From positions 93,999-110,853 of the forward strand of contig NW_003143820.1 of NCBI RefSeq assembly GCF_000003605.2: 16,855 bases of DNA. Direction: 5' to 3'. Source of the DNA: Saccoglossus kowalevskii (taxonomy: Eukaryota; Hemichordata; Enteropneusta; Harrimaniidae). The notes under the pieces were generated by a model that saw nothing but the letters and a program-made list of their open reading frames with translations, searched no databases and was not told the DNA's origin. The position numbers were made by a program, and so were the translations under genes. Numbering within the stretch: position 1 is the first letter of the stretch; the number at the start of each line of letters is the position of its first letter. This document shows positions 1 to 10,809 of this stretch, piece by piece.

Positions 1-940
1 AATGGTGTGGATATTTTTGTCTGTAGGTGGGGAATGGCTCAGGACCCCTTCTCTAAAATGGTAAAATAGTCCAAAGATGTTATGTAAAATATCTTACCAA
101 TGTAACGCAAAGTAAACCAATTGAATTTAGAATCGATAATATAAAAATGTCTGTAACAGAGCTCAAAAACTCTTTTTGAATATTATAAAATTCACACATT
201 TCACATCAAATATATAATTGTTGTTTTCGAACCCCCTATTCAAAAGAGCTGCCTACGGGCCTGATATTTATCATATTTTCAACATTTTTATCGACTAGAA
301 TATTGTGTATGTCCTATAGTCATCTGTCGACCCGTTTTGTTTACGTATTCGAATTGTGCGCTTCATTTGTGTTGTGTTACCAGCGATAAGAGTAGATGAG
401 ATCTTGCCCGCTACTCGCGCCGCACAAGTTAAATATCGTTGTGGTTTTTCGCATCTGTATTGACAATAATATTTTCATTGTCGAAGTATTGTTCGTACAT
501 GGATTTCAACATTTTGTATTTCGATATCCGTGGAGACGCCATTAGAGTAATATGTCTGGGTGATTTGCATAGAATGGTGGTATATTGTGTTATAAAATAA
601 ATTTTATTCCAGGTGATAAGCTCTCCACCAATCAGCTCGACGTATTAAAATGTGACACATTCGATATATTGAAAATATATGATAATTGGTCCTAATGAAT
701 ATTAATGCAACACATTACCATGATATATTCTTTCTGCTTCAAGTATCGTAGGAAAAATAAATCGATAAATGTTAACGTCACAGAGGGCGCGATTTACATG
801 GTATACTAGTATGCTTTATGAAGAATATGAATCTATGCACATGAATACCAGCCATTCATATGCAATATGACAACATGGGCGTTAATGTGGAGAAACCATT
901 GAATTGGACTAATCACAATGATAAGAAAAAATGTAATCTT
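1..940. other. Non-coding stretch, no recognised gene
   Basis: AT-rich sequence with no long open frame on either strand and no RNA gene that I can recognise. The only notable site is an AGAGGGCGC motif at 782-790, listed separately. Confidence 0.5.
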
Positions 941-946
941 TTTATT
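941..946 (-). terminator. Polyadenylation signal AATAAA for the GAL3ST-like gene
   Basis: The plus strand reads tttatt, giving AATAAA on the minus strand about 185 nt past the stop codon. It is the first canonical hexamer I see downstream of the gene, so the 3' UTR would be short. No cleavage-site evidence is available. Confidence 0.45.
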
Positions 947-1130
947 ATATAATAGTCAGTACCTGGTGTGCCGATGGTATGAGAAAGATTATTGATGAGG
1001 TGAGAAAATGACCTTGACAATGACTGATTGCATGTTAAATACTCGTGGTGTTACAATGCTATTACTGCCATTAACCGCAGACATGTTCAACAATTTCTTT
1101 GATGTGGCCTGGGTCTAAATTTTGACCACC

Positions 1131-3204
1131 TCATTTGATGTCATACGTGTCAGGACGCTGTCTTGCAGCAATGTATTTGAAATTTCTCAGGGTGCAGTAA
1201 CTCGGTGATTTGTTGTTCGAATGTGTTCTTTCCCCTTCACCTGCACATTCTAGAAAAACCTTCCGTAACATACCTCGAAATGTCGCCAAGTCATCGTAAA
1301 AACTGTCACCGTACGTCCGGACCTTATGCCAGAATGTTTCGTTAAAATGTTGATACAGTTTAAAATCAGCGCTGTTTATTTCCAATATTCGCTGTTGTTC
1401 CCAATCATTAATTCCGGGACGCATTTTGTCGCTTCTTGTATTCTGCTTTAAATACACAATGTCTTCATATTTCCAGCACAGAAGCCTTTTTAGCAGAATA
1501 AGTGATTCATCAAAATACTCAGCAATCATCACCAAATCAAAATCATTTGCTGCTTTTTGTATCACGTTCTCCACGAGCGTTTCGTTATTAAAGTGTTTAG
1601 CATCAAGTCCTATATCGAATATTTGTCTATTTCTCAGTAACGTTCGATGGAATGTATGTTCGATGTGTTTCAAATATAGGTCTGTATTTGACAAAAAAAT
1701 TCCAAACGGGTCTTCATTGGTGGCGTAATTCATTTGAAGTATACGGGACATTTTATAAAATCGGAAAATGGACTCGTATGTAGCTACAGGGTGTCGTAAT
1801 ATAGTTATATACGTAGCATTTGGAATCACGTTGTTGATTGCCGTTTTATTGAATGGAACATGGCTGACTAACATACTGTATCGGGAGCCTGGAAGAGGTG
1901 GCAGTAGTTGCGTCTGCATTTTACTGTTGAAACGAAAAACTCTCGAAAAAAATTCTGGATCGTGGTGCGATGGTAATACAAACGACAGGTTGTGATTGAG
2001 CCCAAATCGGATAAGTACTGAAGAAACTGTCGTACTGCTTGTTTGATATGTATTTACGAATACAATCTTTGTTATGGTGGAATCGCACTTTTTTGCCATT
2101 TTTGACTGTGTGCTGCCTTTTTCTGCATTTAGTCCACCCTTTTTATCACTTCTAATGATGTCCGATAATTTGATGTGCTGTCTTGCAGCAATTTGTGCAA
2201 AACCCCAACTGTTAAGCTTGGTGCAGTAACTAGGTGCGTCTGTTTTCAAAAGTGTTCTGTTTCTCCGATTTGAATAGTCGATGACGAATCTCCCTTCTAA
2301 ACATTCCAAACTCACCTTCCGTAACATACCACGAAATGTCCCCAGGTCATCATAAAAACTATTACCGTACGTTTTAACCTTATGCCAGAATGTTTCGTTG
2401 AAGTGTTGATACAGTTTGAAATCAGCGCTGTTTATTTCTAAGATTCGTTGTCGTTTCCAATCGTCAATTCCGGATCGCAGTTTATCGCTTCTTGTATTCT
2501 GCTGTATATACAAAATATCTTCAAATTCCCAGCATAAAAGATTTTTCAACAGAATAAGCGATTCATCAAAATACTCGGCAATCATCACCAAATCAAAATC
2601 CTTTGCTGCTTGTTGTATCACGTGATCCACGAGCGTTTCGTTGTCATAGTTTGCACGATCAAGTCCAATATCAAATATTTGTCTATTTCTTAGTAATGTT
2701 CTGTGAAATATATGCTGAATGCGTTTCATATACATGTCTGTATTTGACAGAAACATTTGAAATGGATCTTTGATGGTATTATTCATACCAAGGATGCGAG
2801 GAATTTGGAAAAATGCAAAACCTGACTCGTACGCAGCTACAGGATGACGTAATATTGTTATATACGTGGCATTTGGAATCACTTTGCTCATAGCTGTTTT
2901 GTTGAATGGAACGTGGCTAACTAACATACTGTATCGGGAACCTGGAAGAGGTGGCAATAGTTGTTTCTCCATTTCACTGTTGAAACGACGAATTCTGGAA
3001 AAATAGCCTGGATCATGATGTGACGGTAACACAAACGACAAATTATGACTGAGTCCAAAACGAGTGAGTATTGATGAAACTGTCGTGCTCGCTGTCTTGT
3101 ATGTCTTTAATAATACAACTGTTGTCGTCGGTAAATTGCATAATATATTTTGCTGGTGTGTGGACATTTGATGCGTTCCTTTTAAGATGATGTCGTAATG
3201 CAAC
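1131..3204 (-). CDS. Exon 2: tandem double galactose-3-O-sulfotransferase (GAL3ST) domains
   Basis: Carries nearly the whole enzyme. GAL3ST enzymes transfer sulfate from PAPS to the 3-OH of galactose on glycolipids or glycoproteins in the Golgi lumen. The acceptor is TTTTTTTTACATAG|G at 3205-3206, and the stop is TGA at 1131-1133. Numbering follows the joined 736-residue protein. Domain 1 (about 73-392) has the 5'-phosphosulfate loop LLKTYKTASTT (Lys79, Lys82) and the 3'-phosphate motif YITILRHPVAAYES (160-173). Domain 2 (about 423-736) repeats the whole unit: FVNTYQTSSTT (430-438) and YITILRHPVATYES (511-524). A linker of about 30 residues rich in Lys, Ser and Gly joins them. Each copy ends with a related SYCT...IAARQ segment. 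Many N-x-S/T sequons suit a luminal protein. Vertebrate GAL3STs have one domain and roughly 420-490 residues. Loss of both loop lysines in domain 2 suggests only domain 1 is catalytic. Family assignment is strong; the glycan acceptor is unknown. Confidence 0.88.
1161..3130 (-). repeat. Intragenic tandem duplication (two units of about 1.03 kb) in the sulfotransferase exon
   Basis: The two sulfotransferase domains are direct DNA repeats inside one exon. Recognisable blocks recur about 1.02-1.05 kb apart. For example, TCTTGCAGCA occurs at 1161 and 2181, and the TCGGGA.CCTGGAAGAGGTGGCA block at about 1881 and 2933. Identity is high in the middle of the unit and lower at the ends and in the P-loop. 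There is no intron at the junction, so the duplication occurred within an exon or joined two intronless copies. Confidence 0.85.
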
Positions 3205-4230
3205 CTATGTAAAAAAAACAAAAAAACTTTGCTGTATGAATAACTTCATCATTACCTTACTGACAAGTTTTGATGAACATTATTTCAATAGATATCCTAT
3301 TTTATATGTGCTGTCATCACTGCACAATATTGGAAAAAAAGTACTTGACCTTTGACAATTGATCAATAGCTAAGAAAGACGATGACGATGTAAACAAATT
3401 TAAATAAGAACAACGCTGCTATTCTGTCTAATGTGTCTGATTCTGTAAAATTTGTGTCCGTATTATCTCTAAACTTGAAGGTAGACGTTGCGAAAAGAAT
3501 CGAAGTCGTGGCTACTAGACGATATCACTAGGTAATACGTACATATATCATAAATGTAGTAATTGTCACCAGTGTATTGACATTGTTATTTGCGCAAACA
3601 ATGGCAGCAGTCTTCGCAGTGGTTCTCGCCGTTTACATTCAGAGTAGATGTTATAGTGTTATTTTAAAGTTTGGTGTGTTTTTTTTAAGAAACTAAAGCT
3701 ACTCGGACAGAGCTCATAGACAGAATTCTTATATATACATACAGAAAACTAACTTACTGCGTTATTCTCGTGAATTCTTCTAAAAATCAACAGGAATGTT
3801 TTATGTGTTTACCGTGTCATTATTTTAGTGTCAGGGAAAATTGAATTAGTGTCAGATGCAATACAAATGGTAAAAACAAGAAAAAAACAAAACAGACTTT
3901 GCTTGACACGTTTGGTAACTGTATATTTTTATGACGATGTGATACAGTGTGAAACAATTTTAGAAATAAAAAAATAGACATTAGTTCACTAATGTAGTTG
4001 TAAAGAATGATATATATATATATGGCCCGTCATCTGTTTTAACACAGCTGACATCACTCCAGTCACTTCCAAACAAGAAGGACCGTGATCGCTATTCGAC
4101 GCTATTTACTGTAAATTTTTGTCTTGGAATGTTTCCCTATGTGTTGCAGTGTCAAGGGTACAGCACGGTTTCGTAAGATACTAGAACACCAGGTATAAAC
4201 AGTGAAGTGTATATGTATAGCTATACTCAC
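3205..4230 (-). other. Intron of the GAL3ST-like gene
   Basis: A 1026-nt phase-2 intron inferred between GA|GTGAGT (4230) and a long T-rich tract ending ACATAG (3205). It is AT-rich and contains a short AT microsatellite near 4010-4022. I see no convincing further exon in it. Confidence 0.6.
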
Positions 4231-4367
4231 TCAAACTTGGGCGCCATGTTCTTCTTTAAGTTTGTCCAGTGGTTAAACGTTACGTCTGTGACAATGACTC
4301 CATACTCGAGAACTGTTACCATGCATATAACAACAAGTATGAATAATAACTTACGTTGCCTTCTCAT
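4231..4367 (-). CDS. Exon 1 of GAL3ST-like tandem sulfotransferase: type II signal anchor
   Basis: First coding exon of the sulfotransferase whose catalytic exon lies at 1131-3204. The ATG at 4367 has an acceptable context (CAGCCATGA). It opens MRRQRKLLFILVVICMVTVL, a basic N-terminus followed by a hydrophobic stretch (about residues 7-27, interrupted by Glu21). This is the expected cytoplasmic tail plus signal anchor of a Golgi type II glycan sulfotransferase. A short luminal stem follows, ending MAPKF plus two bases of a split Glu codon. The donor is GA|GTGAGTATAG at 4230. The exon is 137 nt, so it leaves phase 2, which exactly matches the single leading base of the next exon. The joined CDS is 2211 nt (736 codons plus stop). 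No transcript supports the join; the evidence is the donor, matched phase and the anchor this family requires. A possible five-codon upstream ORF lies at 4383-4400 if that stretch is transcribed. Confidence 0.72.
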
Positions 4368-5740
4368 GGCTGTGGGCACTGACTACAACATAGATAACAT
4401 ATGTGAGCGGGTGGGTTGGTGGACGATTCAATGAATAGCAAAGCATTACTTGTTCAAATGAATGAGCGTATAGTGAGTGTGTGAGAACGAAATGGCAAAC
4501 GTGAATGGCACTTCGCACAAAAGAAGTCCTTGCCTCTTTGTTTATTAAGCCCCGTCCATAACAAGCCCTGAATAGAGATTTGTTCAAATGAAACGAAGAA
4601 TTTGCGAAAAGACTGTACTAAAGAACACACCCAGTTTAGTCAAAAACAATAGACGGTGCGTTGTTCAAACATCGAATATAACATTCACACATCGTGACAT
4701 TATAGAAACACAATTCTCAAGACACTTTATCTAGGCGACTTTATTGGCGGTAACCCCGAGTGACATCCATCATGGAGAAAATATCGTAATTACCACATGT
4801 TTACTTAAACTTGGAAAAAAGGTGAAACGGCGGCATCTTGAACACCGATTATCAATATATCGTTGCACGCAAATATTGTGCCATTTCTGTTAACGTGACC
4901 AACTGTATTTTACGCGAACGTCCTTGAGGTAAAAAAATGACCTCGTCTTTAAACGTTCAATCATGCAGAAAGCCTCGTTTTGAAACTGGAATCGAAGCCT
5001 CGCCGGACTCGCACATGGAATGGGCTCATATCGGTAAAAGTAAACAATACACTACACTACAGCCAAAACCGACCAAGTTGAGCTAACAGGCCGTTTGTGA
5101 ATGTGAAATAGATTAACCGTTGCGACACGTCATCTGTTTGGAAAGTTGCCTCCACGCGTCACAGAGCAACATTGTGTTATGGTTTTAGAGCGAACACAAC
5201 ATAGGTATATACTAGTAATTGCCGTATACTCGTTTACAGTGACCCATAAGTGGCTTTCACGAACGCGTTCATGTCAATATACGGGTTCATTTTGGTTCGT
5301 ACGAACTCTTCAAAATCTAAAGATATGCTCGTTTTTTTTATTTTCTTTTTACATAGAAACGAACCGCTTCATTGAGTACCGTACTGTTGGAAAAGAGTCT
5401 ACATTTGCAAAGGAAAAGTACATAGAGGCAAAACGGGAACTACCGGCACAATAATAGGATCAATTACACTCAGCAAGAAAAAGCTCAATTAAAAGGCTGC
5501 TGTGTTTAATTTTCAGTAAATAATGATATTACAACAATTTGTTTAAAATGGTAAAAATTAACACCGAAACGTCGACAATACGAGGACTGTGATGTAATAC
5601 GTCTGATTGTACACGCGAGCCCGACAGTGCATATAAACACGTGGCTGCTAACAAGAGTTATTGGGGAACAAGAATTGTAATTGCATCTTACAGCGTATGA
5701 CATGGTGGGAGTGTGTACAAATCTTTTGCTATCTGAGCAG
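4368..5740. other. Upstream region of the GAL3ST-like gene, otherwise unassigned
   Basis: Presumably holds the 5' UTR and promoter of the minus-strand sulfotransferase. A C-rich run (CACCAACCCACCCGC on the minus strand, about 4409-4423) lies just upstream of the ATG. I cannot identify a TATA box or start site. Open frames here (for example plus strand 5146-5454) show no domain, no conserved motif and no paralogue, and I do not call them genes. Confidence 0.4.
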
Positions 5741-5749
5741 TCACGAGGG

Positions 5750-5890
5750 GATCCAGAAAATCGGTAAGGGGCGCGCTCCCACGTCCGCGCACCTCCGGTG
5801 GGCTGGGTTTGTCAATTGATTTGTCAATTTCGTTTGTAGGCTGAAGCGGGAGGCGCGCGCCTGGCGCGTGGCAGTCGCTGGGTTAGTGTG
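5750..5890. other. GC- and CpG-rich patch
   Basis: A stretch much richer in G+C and CpG than its surroundings (for example GGGGCGCGCTCCCACGTCCG and GGGAGGCGCGCGCCTGGCGC). It lies just 5' of the decayed transposase. It could be the element's promoter or terminal part, or an unrelated CpG-rich promoter. A TTTGTCAATT direct repeat (near 5808 and 5820) sits inside it. Confidence 0.4.
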
Positions 5891-5995
5891 GCTTGGTAGC
5901 TCGTGTATATACGAACAAAACGTTCAACACCATCAATGAGGTTGATTGACAAACTTCAGTGACAAAAGTCTCGGCTAATACATGTGAAATCTGTT

Positions 5996-6800
5996 TATTA
6001 CAGAAATGGTCACACTAGATGGGAATGTTAGAGATGGGAAACATCACCCATGGGAGTTTCCAACGTGTTTCTGAACGTCTAGTGCCGGGGCAAATCGACT
6101 GTGAGTAGGATTTGGAACAAATACTGGTAAATGCTACTGATCCGCGCACAGTTCACTATTTTCTGAATAAGTGGTAGAATTTATTGAAGGTCTGGAGACT
6201 GTAAAAGCACTATTTCGTATACAGAAATCAAAGACCAATTTCTGCAGCATTTGCGACAACCTGGTGTCGGTGTTTAGACTATAGGGAGAGCACAACTGAA
6301 CAAGCTGACTTGGGGTCCGTGAAAATGAGCATAACCAATGAACTGAAAATATTGATTACACCCTAGAATATTTATACTACCTGCCAACGAATGATTCGGC
6401 AAGAGTACAGTTCATGCACAAATGTTGTGTGAAGTGTACAACAGGACAACGTGTATATAGACTCACAAAGGGGGCGCCGCTCATGTTGAAATGGACCCAC
6501 TCACACCGTTAGTGTATTAGTTGGTTTAGATGGCGTAAAATTTGGCTCAACGACGGTCGGAGCCGGCAATTACCAAGAACGAATTTGTTCGTTCAGGAAA
6601 GTGTTTCATTAACAGATGATAATGAGCCAGCGCCGATTCTTGTGGATTACGCCCATCACTATGATGCAGAACTGCTAGTGTCAATTTTATTAGAAGACAC
6701 AAGCATTGAATTTGTACATCAACCTATTATATATTCGCCAGACTACAGTTAAAAATTGCAATATATGAGAATGTTAGGGAGACACCTGGGAATACTACCA
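5996..6800 (+). pseudogene. Decayed Tc1/mariner (IS630)-type transposase
   Basis: Coding-like segments in shifting plus-strand frames, broken by stops and frameshifts. At 6089-6127 one frame reads GKSTVSRIWNKYW, the form of the second helix-turn-helix of Tc1-type transposases. 6109-6174 reads DLEQILVNATDPRTVHYF, and 6174-6284 continues in another frame as VEFIEGLETVKALFRIQKS. 6505-6612 reads TVSVLVGLDGVKFGSTTVGA, and 6612-6752 ends ILVDYAHH...IIYSPDYS, a damaged version of the family's DNAxxHH...PPYSPDxNPIE catalytic region. The order HTH, core, YSPD matches the family. The gene cannot encode a working enzyme. Terminal inverted repeats were not identified. The family call rests on motif resemblance, not a search. 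Confidence 0.55.
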
Positions 6801-8985
6801 AAATTACGTGGCGTAAAATAGTGTCATATGGAAAAGTGGGCACGATTACGGCAGAGAGGGCAATAACAAGTCGCGTGATTCACGTGCTTTCAACTAGATC
6901 TCCGCGGCTATTTGCAAAAATGAACTTTTACTCGACTTACAGAAACCTCCGACTTTGAGTGTTTTCCTCGTATTTTCAACTCTAAAAACAAACAAAAATA
7001 ACAACAACAAAACAAAACAAAAAAAATTGATAAATCGGATATATTTGATATAGAGGAACAAAATAAAGACTAGTTTTCATTTATATAAGCGTTTTGACAC
7101 TAGAGGGCGCAATTTATAGAAACGGTGTATTGCCAATGCAAGAACATGTCAAGTGTGAAAGCGCCGATAGCCACCCATATAATTATGTGGTATCGATTAA
7201 TCTCCCAGATATTGCTGTAGATAAAAAAATAAAGCAAACACGACAGATGTGATGGCCGCGTATTTATTTATTTTGCACAGTGCCAATGACCCACAATCCT
7301 TTGCGGTTTGTACTAACATATAGTATATGATGTTTAATAAAAGTTCGGTAAATGTCACCAGTACACATTCATCTGTGGATGGGCTTTCTGAAAACGTACA
7401 TATTTATTTTTTCAAAAATGTTTTCTTTCTTTTTTTCTTTAGACTGTTGTTTAAACAGTGAATCAAACTCAAATACAAACGTATATAACCATAATATGAA
7501 TATAATTCTATAATAGCTAAAAAAATACCAACACGTGATTGCGTCTTTGAATGGATGAAACAAGGAAATGTTCATATTAGCTGTCAGGTGATGAGTCCTT
7601 ATGTAGTAATTTTATTCACCAAAAATTGACATCATTTTTGACACCTTTATAAATTGCCTTTCATCAGAGTGTGGGGTAAATTTGACATTCCGATCAAATA
7701 TTGCATTACTTACTTTTGTAACAAATACAACAGACTCCTTAGGAATTTATCAGGGTCCAGCATCCAGTAATAAGCCTTGTTCAGGCAGCAAAGTATATTA
7801 CTAAACAGTAGATTGTGAATACACATAAATTTGTGTATAAGTGTTTTAATATTCCAGGCAAACACTCATGAATACAATTAAAAAAAAAAAAACAAAAAAA
7901 AAAACACGAATACCACCCAAACACTTCATCACATGGGTGTTTGGCATGTGTGAATGTTGAATCCAAAGAATTACTGTACCAACTGATTCCTAAGATACTT
8001 ATGAAAAAGAACAGTGTAGCTCCCTAACTTGTATTGGCGTGCATAGTTTTCCTCTCTATAATTAAATTTCACGTAAACATCCTGCAAAAGAATTGTAAAC
8101 ATTTTGGCACTGTGGAATGAATAAACGACCAGAAACGGATCATCGGTGATTTTCCGGTTCTTTCAGTTCAGATATTTTCCGTAGCATATTGTCGTGCGTA
8201 AACAATCGATTAAGTGCATAGTTCGTCATGATTTGTCATCTTTACGAAAGTATATACATTGTTATAATGACATGTTAAAGCAAGGATGGCCATAGCGTGT
8301 CATTGTTTACAAACAAGCGTCTACCCATGAGCCTTTGCGTGTTTAGCGTGTGTTGTTATCGTCGCTTGGGACTCAATTCCCGCACGTGCGCAGGTGACAC
8401 CCTCCCGCTTTAAATATTATTTCATAACGTTCAAAATAAAAATATGACTTTTTCTCGCTGTTACTTAAATATAAAAATTATATAAGCCTAGAATTGGTGA
8501 CAGATTAGTAACCAATTTGACAAATTGGAAAATTTAAATTGGGACATAAATAAATAAGACACATCAAGCAATAAGCCGGCTGCTTGCTGTCTGCATCAAT
8601 AAGCTTTGTTATGCTCTGCCATTGGTCAATCTCCCAACTGCCAGTTTACGCATACACAGGGAACATACCGCATACAGCTCGCGCGTGTAGACCGCGCGTG
8701 ATATGCCGAGTCACCGACTGAGTGTGATCTATTTGAGAAAAAGATCAGTTACAAAACAATTGGCAGGAACACTGCTACTTTGCTGAAAGGTTTATATCGA
8801 CAGCCAGGCTGATACAAATATTATTGTATTATAGAAAGAGTATTATTATTATTAATACCACCACCCATCTTACCATCTCAAAATTGTAGTAATTCGTGGT
8901 CTCATGAGTGTTTTTCTGACACAACTCTTTTCTTGTATTCGTGTGATTCTCGTCCAACATCTTCGAGCCGTGGGTAGATATTGAC
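6801..8985. other. Intergenic stretch with A-rich tracts, no gene
   Basis: No credible open frame. It contains an A-rich tract at about 6984-7027 and a poly-A run with two interruptions at about 7880-7905. A small inverted repeat CCAAACAC...GTGTTTGG lies near 7917-7943, and a near-perfect palindrome CCAATTTGACAAATTGG near 8513-8529. A CTCF-like motif lies at 7097-7110. The A-rich tracts may be tails of old retroposons, but I cannot identify bodies for them. Confidence 0.4.
7097..7110 (+). promoter_or_regulatory. CTCF-like motif
   Basis: ACACTAGAGGGCGC matches the vertebrate CTCF consensus CCASYAGRKGGCRS at 13 of 14 positions by eye. Three other exact AGAGGGCGC cores occur at 782-790 (+), 9865-9873 (+) and 11739-11747 (-, inside gene A intron 2). 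These match the wider consensus less well. Confidence 0.35.
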
Positions 8986-9275
8986 CTGGTTCACACAGAT
9001 TTAGTAACACACTGTTGTAGAGCCAGTGGGAACACCTGTGTTAGCACTGGCCATGTAACGGCGTAAGTAGTACCCGTAGTGATAGGGTACGGATATACTA
9101 GTATTCAAACACGGACCTAACCACAGAGGGCATGATACACAGGCCTGATATTACGCCGGCGTATTTACCGTTGTTTGATCGCAAATGAAATAGATCGCTG
9201 TAGGGCCAGTGCGAACGCTGGTGTTCTCACTGTTTCTACAGCGGTATACAAGTATTTTTAATCTGTGTGAAACAG
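8986..9275. mobile_element. MITE-like element with ~80-nt terminal inverted repeats and internal hairpins
   Basis: The left end starts CTGGTTCACACAGATTTAG and the right end, reverse-complemented, starts CTGTTTCACACAGATTAAA. The inverted similarity continues about 80 nt inward through a block resembling GTAGAGCCAGTGGGAACACC. Each arm is itself a hairpin: GCCAGTG...CACTGGC at about 9022-9051, and CGCTGTAG...CTACAGCG at about 9196-9243. The element is 290 nt with no transposase, which fits a non-autonomous DNA transposon. I could not settle a target-site duplication, so the superfamily is unassigned. Confidence 0.65.
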
Positions 9276-10809
9276 CTGCTGTGAAACGCTGGTCGAAAAC
9301 CGGTGAAAATTTCTGCATCAAATACGCATTGCAACCGGATCAAGTGACAGTCTACATAATATTTCGACCAACTGTAGTTTTTGTTTTAGTGCTAAGTCAC
9401 ATACTGGAGACAATCCTGACAAGTGGGAATTCAGTTGTGCAAAGGCCAACAAAGAGTGCATCGGCGATTCCTCGTGATCGACCACACAACGCTGCTACAT
9501 TTTGTTTATGACCAATTATCACATGTTACGCCAACTCTGATTGGGTGCATGTTTTAGAAGCGCCTCCAATCAGATCTTTGCTTTTTATACGCGATTTCTC
9601 GGTACAATCCCGCACGGGGTCGCACGTGGAGAAGTATGTTTACATCGAACTCGCGAAACCATGTGATTCGGACTATGCTTTATATTGGGACACATATGTC
9701 ATATGTTGTCTTATTTTTAAGCAATCACATCCGTATTTTTACTCAGTATTTTTTTGATTGCATACACCCTACAATAGTAGGACCAATGATAATTGTTATC
9801 TCCTACACTGGTGTCTCCCAATGCCACAATGGTTCATTTGGTACATAGTATCATTTATAATGACAGAGGGCGCTAATAAACTTTACATTTACAGTTCTTA
9901 TGACGAAATGTAGTGTTCGGTGAAATAATTGGATGATATCACATTGTTTACATATTTTTTTTATTTGTTGCTGTTTGGACAAAACGTATAGTGAACAAAT
10001 TAACACTGCCCGATTTGTTTTTCTTATTTCTCGCAAGGACAAATATATAGTGTGAAATCGACATAATTATTCATTGCCACTTTTCGGTAGGTGTTCGCAT
10101 GCCATGAAAATTATGAATCAAATTATTCTGTGCGTAGTTGGACAATAACTTTGAAAAAAAGGAATTCACCTCTCATGTTTATTCGTTCAACATAACAAAC
10201 ACAGTCTGTTTGTAATTTGTACAATTTTGTCCCTTCCGGTTTTTACTATCAAAAATGTGAGCCTCTTGGTTTTTAGTATCAAAAATCAACTTGAGTATAG
10301 TTTTTTAACTTGTGTAATTCAAAACAATTAATTCCAGAAAAAAACACTTAATGTTTATTATAATAAATATTCAGACTAATTTACTAATTTCACAGACTCA
10401 ACAGTAGAACAACTGAACACATTAAACATATGGCACATTGAATAGTCAGGTTTAGGTTGTTATGCCATGCACTGGTATGACGCAATCTGCAAGCAAGTCC
10501 AAGTCAATAGACCGATTTGCGGACAAGTTCAAGGCACGTCGCTGTAGGAGCAAGTCCACGCCATAAACACATAATGATTCTAACAATGTATTTAATGAAC
10601 AGTCTATTGCATTCGTACATATGTATTATTGTATAAGTTCATTTGATATTGTTTATTCAATTATGTCTACTAATTATCACGTATGCCTGTAGTCTATATT
10701 CTCATGTGTTAAACTTTTCGCTATTGAAGATATATATTTGCTTGATTATTTCTTAAATTCTTGGGTGATGCTGGTATTTATTTATTTTATATGTGTCGGG
10801 CTAAATTTA
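9276..10809. other. Intergenic stretch, no gene recognised
   Basis: No coding segment that I can support. Two CCAAT-type motifs form an inverted pair (CTGATTGG near 9537, CCAATCAG near 9566) ahead of a CTTTTTATACG sequence, which looks promoter-like, but I see no transcript start or ORF to attach. An AGAGGGCGC motif lies at 9865. A short tandem repeat at 10238-10286 is listed separately. Confidence 0.35.
10238..10286. repeat. Two-copy tandem repeat, period 30 nt
   Basis: GGTTTTTACTATCAAAAAT starting at 10238 recurs as GGTTTTTAGTATCAAAAAT starting at 10268, with one mismatch in 19 nt. Confidence 0.7.

Noticed and set aside
1426-2625. Plus-strand open frames at 1426-1728, 1768-1995 and 2416-2625
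   Set aside because: Antisense shadows of the sulfotransferase exon.
3601-3696. Plus-strand MAAVFAVVLAVYIQSRCYSV, signal-peptide-like, with a good ATG context
   Set aside because: Only 31 codons with no convincing donor or following exon, and it lies inside the minus-strand GAL3ST intron. It could be chance.
5146-5454. Plus-strand open frame of 102 codons
   Set aside because: No recognisable motif, no paralogue and no supporting splice or promoter signal. Length is compatible with chance.
9209-9848. Plus-strand open frames at 9209-9511, 9545-9757 and 9636-9848
   Set aside because: The first starts inside the MITE and the others overlap each other in different frames. None shows domain-like composition.
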